Shown here: positions 60,993-64,000 of the stretch, piece by piece
Layout of the letters: every line of letters starts with the position of its first letter
Numbering within the stretch: the first letter of the stretch is position 1
Source of the DNA: Echinarachnius parma
Lineage: Eukaryota; Echinodermata; Echinoidea; Clypeasteroida; Echinarachniidae
Reading direction: 5' to 3'
Length of the DNA: 64,000 nucleotides
Assembly: GCA_037951105.1 (NCBI GenBank)
Contig: JBAMJV010004309.1
Span: 28,501 to 92,500, forward strand
Made by a program: the position numbers and the translations under genes
The notes under the pieces: model-generated
Told to the model about the DNA's origin: nothing
The model's database searches: none
What the model saw: only the letters and a program-made list of their open reading frames with translations

Positions 60993-61031
60993 TGACGTTA
61001 CTTCCATCGAGCGTTGAGACTATATAAATAG
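60993..61031 (+). promoter_or_regulatory. Possible core promoter: CRE-like site plus TATA box
   Basis: ATGACGTTAC at 60992-61001 resembles an ATF/CREB half-palindrome, and TATATAAATAG begins at 61021, 20 bp on. A transcript would start near 61050-61055. No coding exon is recognised downstream; the next feature is a SINE. Confidence 0.3.
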
Positions 61032-61114
61032 AGGAGGAGGGGTGCACTGGGTAGGAGGGTGGTGGGGGCTAGCATCCAAATGGGCATCTAACGGGCCAGC
61101 GTGGATGCCAATGG

Positions 61115-61470
61115 AGGTGATGTGGCACGATCGGATAGGCGCTTGACTGCAAAACACGGGAGCCGGGTTCGAACCCAGAACGATGCCGCCAATACAGCGC
61201 TAGTGTCCTTCAGCTTGACACTTTATCCACATAGCTGATCCTTGCCCAGGTGCAATATGGGCACTTGGCATGAATTAGGGTGTGTAAAAAAGCATGAGTG
61301 CACTATAAAGTAGCACCTGCTGGAATTCTCCCCAGGGAGTGGGGAGAGTGCACAATATAGTGTGGAAGTGTATCCAATGCCCGAGTTATAAAAAATACAA
61401 CATTTGATGCAGGTCCCTCTGGGAGAACAGAGCACAAGAGCACTGAAGATGCTAACCTGGATAAATAGGA
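61115..61470 (+). mobile_element. tRNA-Cys-derived SINE
   Basis: A tRNA-like head spans about 61123-61195: A-box TGGCACGATCGGATAGGCG, anticodon region CTTGACTGCAAAACACGG (GCA anticodon as in tRNA-Cys) and a perfect B box GGGTTCGAACCC. The head is followed by an unrelated body with CTCCCCAGGGAGTGGGGAG, a hairpin also met as CTCCCTGGGGAGCAT at 58749 and CTCCCTGGGAAGCATT at 56436. Confidence 0.7.
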
Positions 61471-61559
61471 CTACAAAAAAAACCCTCTTGCCCCACATAC
61501 CATGCATACCTTGATGTCTATTGCATAGCATGGGATAACTAGTTGACATTCTTTATTTG

Positions 61560-62035
61560 TTGCATATTTTTTCCAGTTGTTCTTTCCTTTCGCTTATGTT
61601 TTCGTGTTATTTTGCTTTCTTATGTTGACATTATGTTATTGAGAGAAGAAGTGATAACACCTGCCCATACGCTCCCAACGCTACCCATACAATCTCCGTG
61701 GAAGATGACATGAGGATAATACATAGTACATGTATAGTGTTTTTACTTTTTAGCCTCCCCATCCTTCTAACTCTTACTCACTCAATCCTCGTCTGTGTCA
61801 TCAGGCGCTTGAGGCGAAAAACTAAAATAAACATCATTCTCCCATTGGAATAATTATCACCGGGTTCATCGCAGCAATGTCACTTAGTCATGAACAAGAC
61901 AGTGAAAGCCAAGCATTTTCTGACTGAAGATTGATTTGGGCGTGATTTCTATCCTTGTCATATTTCACTTGACGGCGTCAAAAGCAAAGCTAATTGAGAC
62001 CTCCGCTTAACCTTCATCGGAGACCGTTCATCATC
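61560..62035. other. No gene seen
   Basis: Non-repetitive intergenic DNA of average composition. Nothing definable apart from the promoter-like site that follows. Confidence 0.4.
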
Positions 62036-62052
62036 GACGTCACGCGTATATA
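62036..62052 (+). promoter_or_regulatory. Possible CRE plus TATA pair
   Basis: GACGTCACGCG followed by TATATATTTA. The upstream GACCTCCGCTTAACCTTCAT resembles GACCTCCAATTAGCCTTCCT at 60912, so the two sites may be related. No exon recognised. Confidence 0.25.
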
Positions 62053-62544
62053 TTTACACTGCATAGATCTTAATATATGAAGCGACGAGGCTGGCGATGA
62101 TGAGGAAGAGGGGAGGGGGAGTGCGTGGGTTCAGCGGACAATCACCTCGATGCTTTGATTCTTGCGTAATTGGTTGACCAACCATCATACAAAATACGTT
62201 AGTTCCACATCTGTCTATTATTATCTAGTCGTGTGGTCTCACATGATAACCAAGATCAGACATGTTTTAGGCCTACTCATATAACTCTTCTTTTAATGAT
62301 CAGAATGATCCTCGGCGGTGTTACTAAATGTTAAGGTGGTTGAGGGCAGGGGCAATGTATTGCCTCTTCACTGCGTCCACCGTCCTGCATGTGAAATGCA
62401 TATCGCAATTTTATATTTCGGACCAGAAGGCTGCCTTATATACTTATGCACATGATTGGCCCTAATTCTAACCACCCCCGTCAAATGGGTGTTATTGAAT
62501 AGTATTGTCTAGCCAAGAATAACCACTTTGAAACGTATTGCAGG

Positions 62545-63109
62545 TTAAAGTGATCCGTGTAAAGTGTCAGATATTGCACAAACTGACATTTGAGACTTCA
62601 ATCCTATATCAATATCATTGTAAAATAGAATTGAAAGATTTGTGAAAGTTTGAAAGAAAACGAACACTGTTTACCTAGTGAAAAAACGAATATTGAGTTC
62701 ATATTTTATAACCGAATACTGATGATCTGTTGTAGATTTGTTGCAGTAATACTCATCCGTTTGATCTTGACGATATCCGCACCCGTGTATACAGCTACAG
62801 ACGGTACGGAATTCATGGAATTTGCGCACGCTAGGCTCAAAGTTCAGTGGGTCGGGAAAATTTCCCACGTGCGCTGGCGCAGGACGTGTTCAGCGATGAC
62901 AATTGTACTTTTTTTTATCGAATCCGTTAGATAACGCTTTTGAAATAATGATTTTCAATGATAATTATCTTCATACTAAAGGGACATTTGAAAAAAACGA
63001 ACCCTATTTTATTCTCCTCTTACCATAAGCTAAACAACACGGCAGAAGAGAAACGAGGAAGCTCCAAGTATTTTTCGTGGAGTTAGACACTTTACCTGTG
63101 TCACTTTAA
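62545..63109 (+). mobile_element. TTAA-flanked MITE family C
   Basis: TTAA|AGTGATCCGTGTAAAGTGTC to GACACTTTACCTGTGTCACT|TTAA, 565 bp. It forms an inverted pair with 57884-58438. The ORF at 62650 is repeat-derived. Confidence 0.8.
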
Positions 63110-63193
63110 TGTACCTCGAATGAGAGGGTCAGCCTTCATGAAACACGTTTCAATAATGTGATATGTTGATTCTGAGTTTATAGTGAAGTCTAT

Positions 63194-63737
63194 TTAAAGG
63201 GGTAGTTCAGTTTTGGTAAGGCTGAACTTTAGTAACCAAACCTGGACAGTAACATTATAAACTAATAGTTCCTCTACCATGCTCGAAAGGTATACAAAAT
63301 TACAAACGACTAAGTAAAAAGCCTTTTATCATTCAAAAAGAGCCATTAAAACACAAGAGGGCGCTTTCTAAAAAGGCATTGGTTTCAACCATTTTTCATA
63401 CAAAAGTATGCATGTGATGTTTTATTTAAATAATGATTAAATAGAGAGATCATCAACAACTATTTTAAAAATGCTTTTGAAAATTTTTGTTGAAAAAGTG
63501 CAAGCATTTTTTTAATTTTTGGAAAAAATCATCTAATTATTTGGGCCCCAAATAATTATAAGATCAGATATATTTATTGATATTTCAGCCATTTCTGGGT
63601 CGATTTTGACCAAATAAAGTTTATTCTGCCATTAAAATGGCATGTTCTCTCAAATTCGACACTCAGTTTTTCATTACCTTACAAACAAATTGTGATGTGC
63701 AGCGCCCTCTCTACAAAAAACTAAACTACCCCTTTAA
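63194..63737 (+). mobile_element. TTAA-flanked MITE family A
   Basis: TTAA|AGGGGTAGTTCAGTTTTGGT to AAACTAAACTACCCCT|TTAA, 544 bp. It holds the central hairpin TTTGGGCCCCAAATAATTAT seen in the other copies. Confidence 0.8.
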
Positions 63738-63794
63738 ACACACCCAGGGTTGAATTGTGTTAAGTCACTTCATGGCACGTGCACATAATGCACG

Positions 63795-63830
63795 GGCGTA
63801 GCTCGGGGGGGGGGGGGGGGGGGGGCAAGA
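63795..63830. repeat. CGTAGCT plus G run
   Basis: GGGCGTAGCTC followed by about 20 G. One of about a dozen G or C runs of 10 or more in the window. Confidence 0.7.
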
Positions 63831-64000
63831 GTCCAAAAAACAAATTTATGTGCCCCACCAACAAAATCAGGCTTGCTGAAAATGGACAAAGTTATCGGTC
63901 AACGTCATGTACTTTTTAAGGCAAATACATTCATTTTGGCCAAGTTCATGTAATTTGTAGGGGGGAAACATAAGTAATTATGGTCACCTAAGCGGGGGAG

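Overview
This is eukaryotic, almost certainly animal, genomic DNA. It is AT-rich, its genes are split by GT-AG introns, and about nine tenths of it is non-coding and packed with short repeats. The conserved gene is DCAF12, which is restricted to animals. The style of the repeats (TTAA-flanked miniature elements, foldback elements, a tRNA-derived SINE, poly-G tracts) suggests a marine invertebrate. An echinoderm or a related deuterostome is my guess, but the window does not settle it. I see no bacterial operons, no viral genes and no intact reverse transcriptase or transposase.

Genes. (1) DCAF12, the WD40 substrate receptor of a CUL4-DDB1 ubiquitin ligase, lies on the minus strand from about 25.3 kb to a stop at 11.7 kb. 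Seven coding exons can be placed to the base with correct phases and give 442 residues. One further upstream exon at 26.25-26.33 kb would fuse in frame. (2) On the plus strand at 37.0-39.1 kb is a C2H2 zinc-finger protein of a multicopy type. It is broken: the fourth finger is cut off and the reading frame changes, so it is probably a pseudogene or rearranged copy, although its last intron still looks functional.

Layout. 0-11 kb: intergenic, with mobile-element remnants, a tRNA-like relic inside a small inverted-repeat element, and two copies of a 420-bp element placed head to head. 11-27 kb: DCAF12, whose introns hold nested elements, a 1.3-kb inverted-repeat element, minisatellites, a segmental duplication and several hairpin elements. 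27-36 kb: no convincing gene, but foldback elements, a TIR element with repeated internal motifs, a CpG-rich block and a C-rich minisatellite enclosed by perfect 20-bp inverted repeats. 36-41 kb: zinc-finger relic and a 1.4-kb near-perfect palindrome. 41-47 kb: satellite arrays (163-bp unit and others) and a 1.6-kb foldback. 47-50 kb: at least three elements inserted one inside another. 50-64 kb: more TTAA-flanked elements, two minisatellites, a tRNA-Cys-derived SINE and possible promoter motifs.

The strongest overall pattern is at least four unrelated-looking families of short non-autonomous elements that all sit between TTAA duplications. This points to one shared, piggyBac-like mobilising machinery acting in trans. 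No new protein-coding system was found. The unusual content is structural: long palindromes, nesting, and a minisatellite carried by a mobile element.
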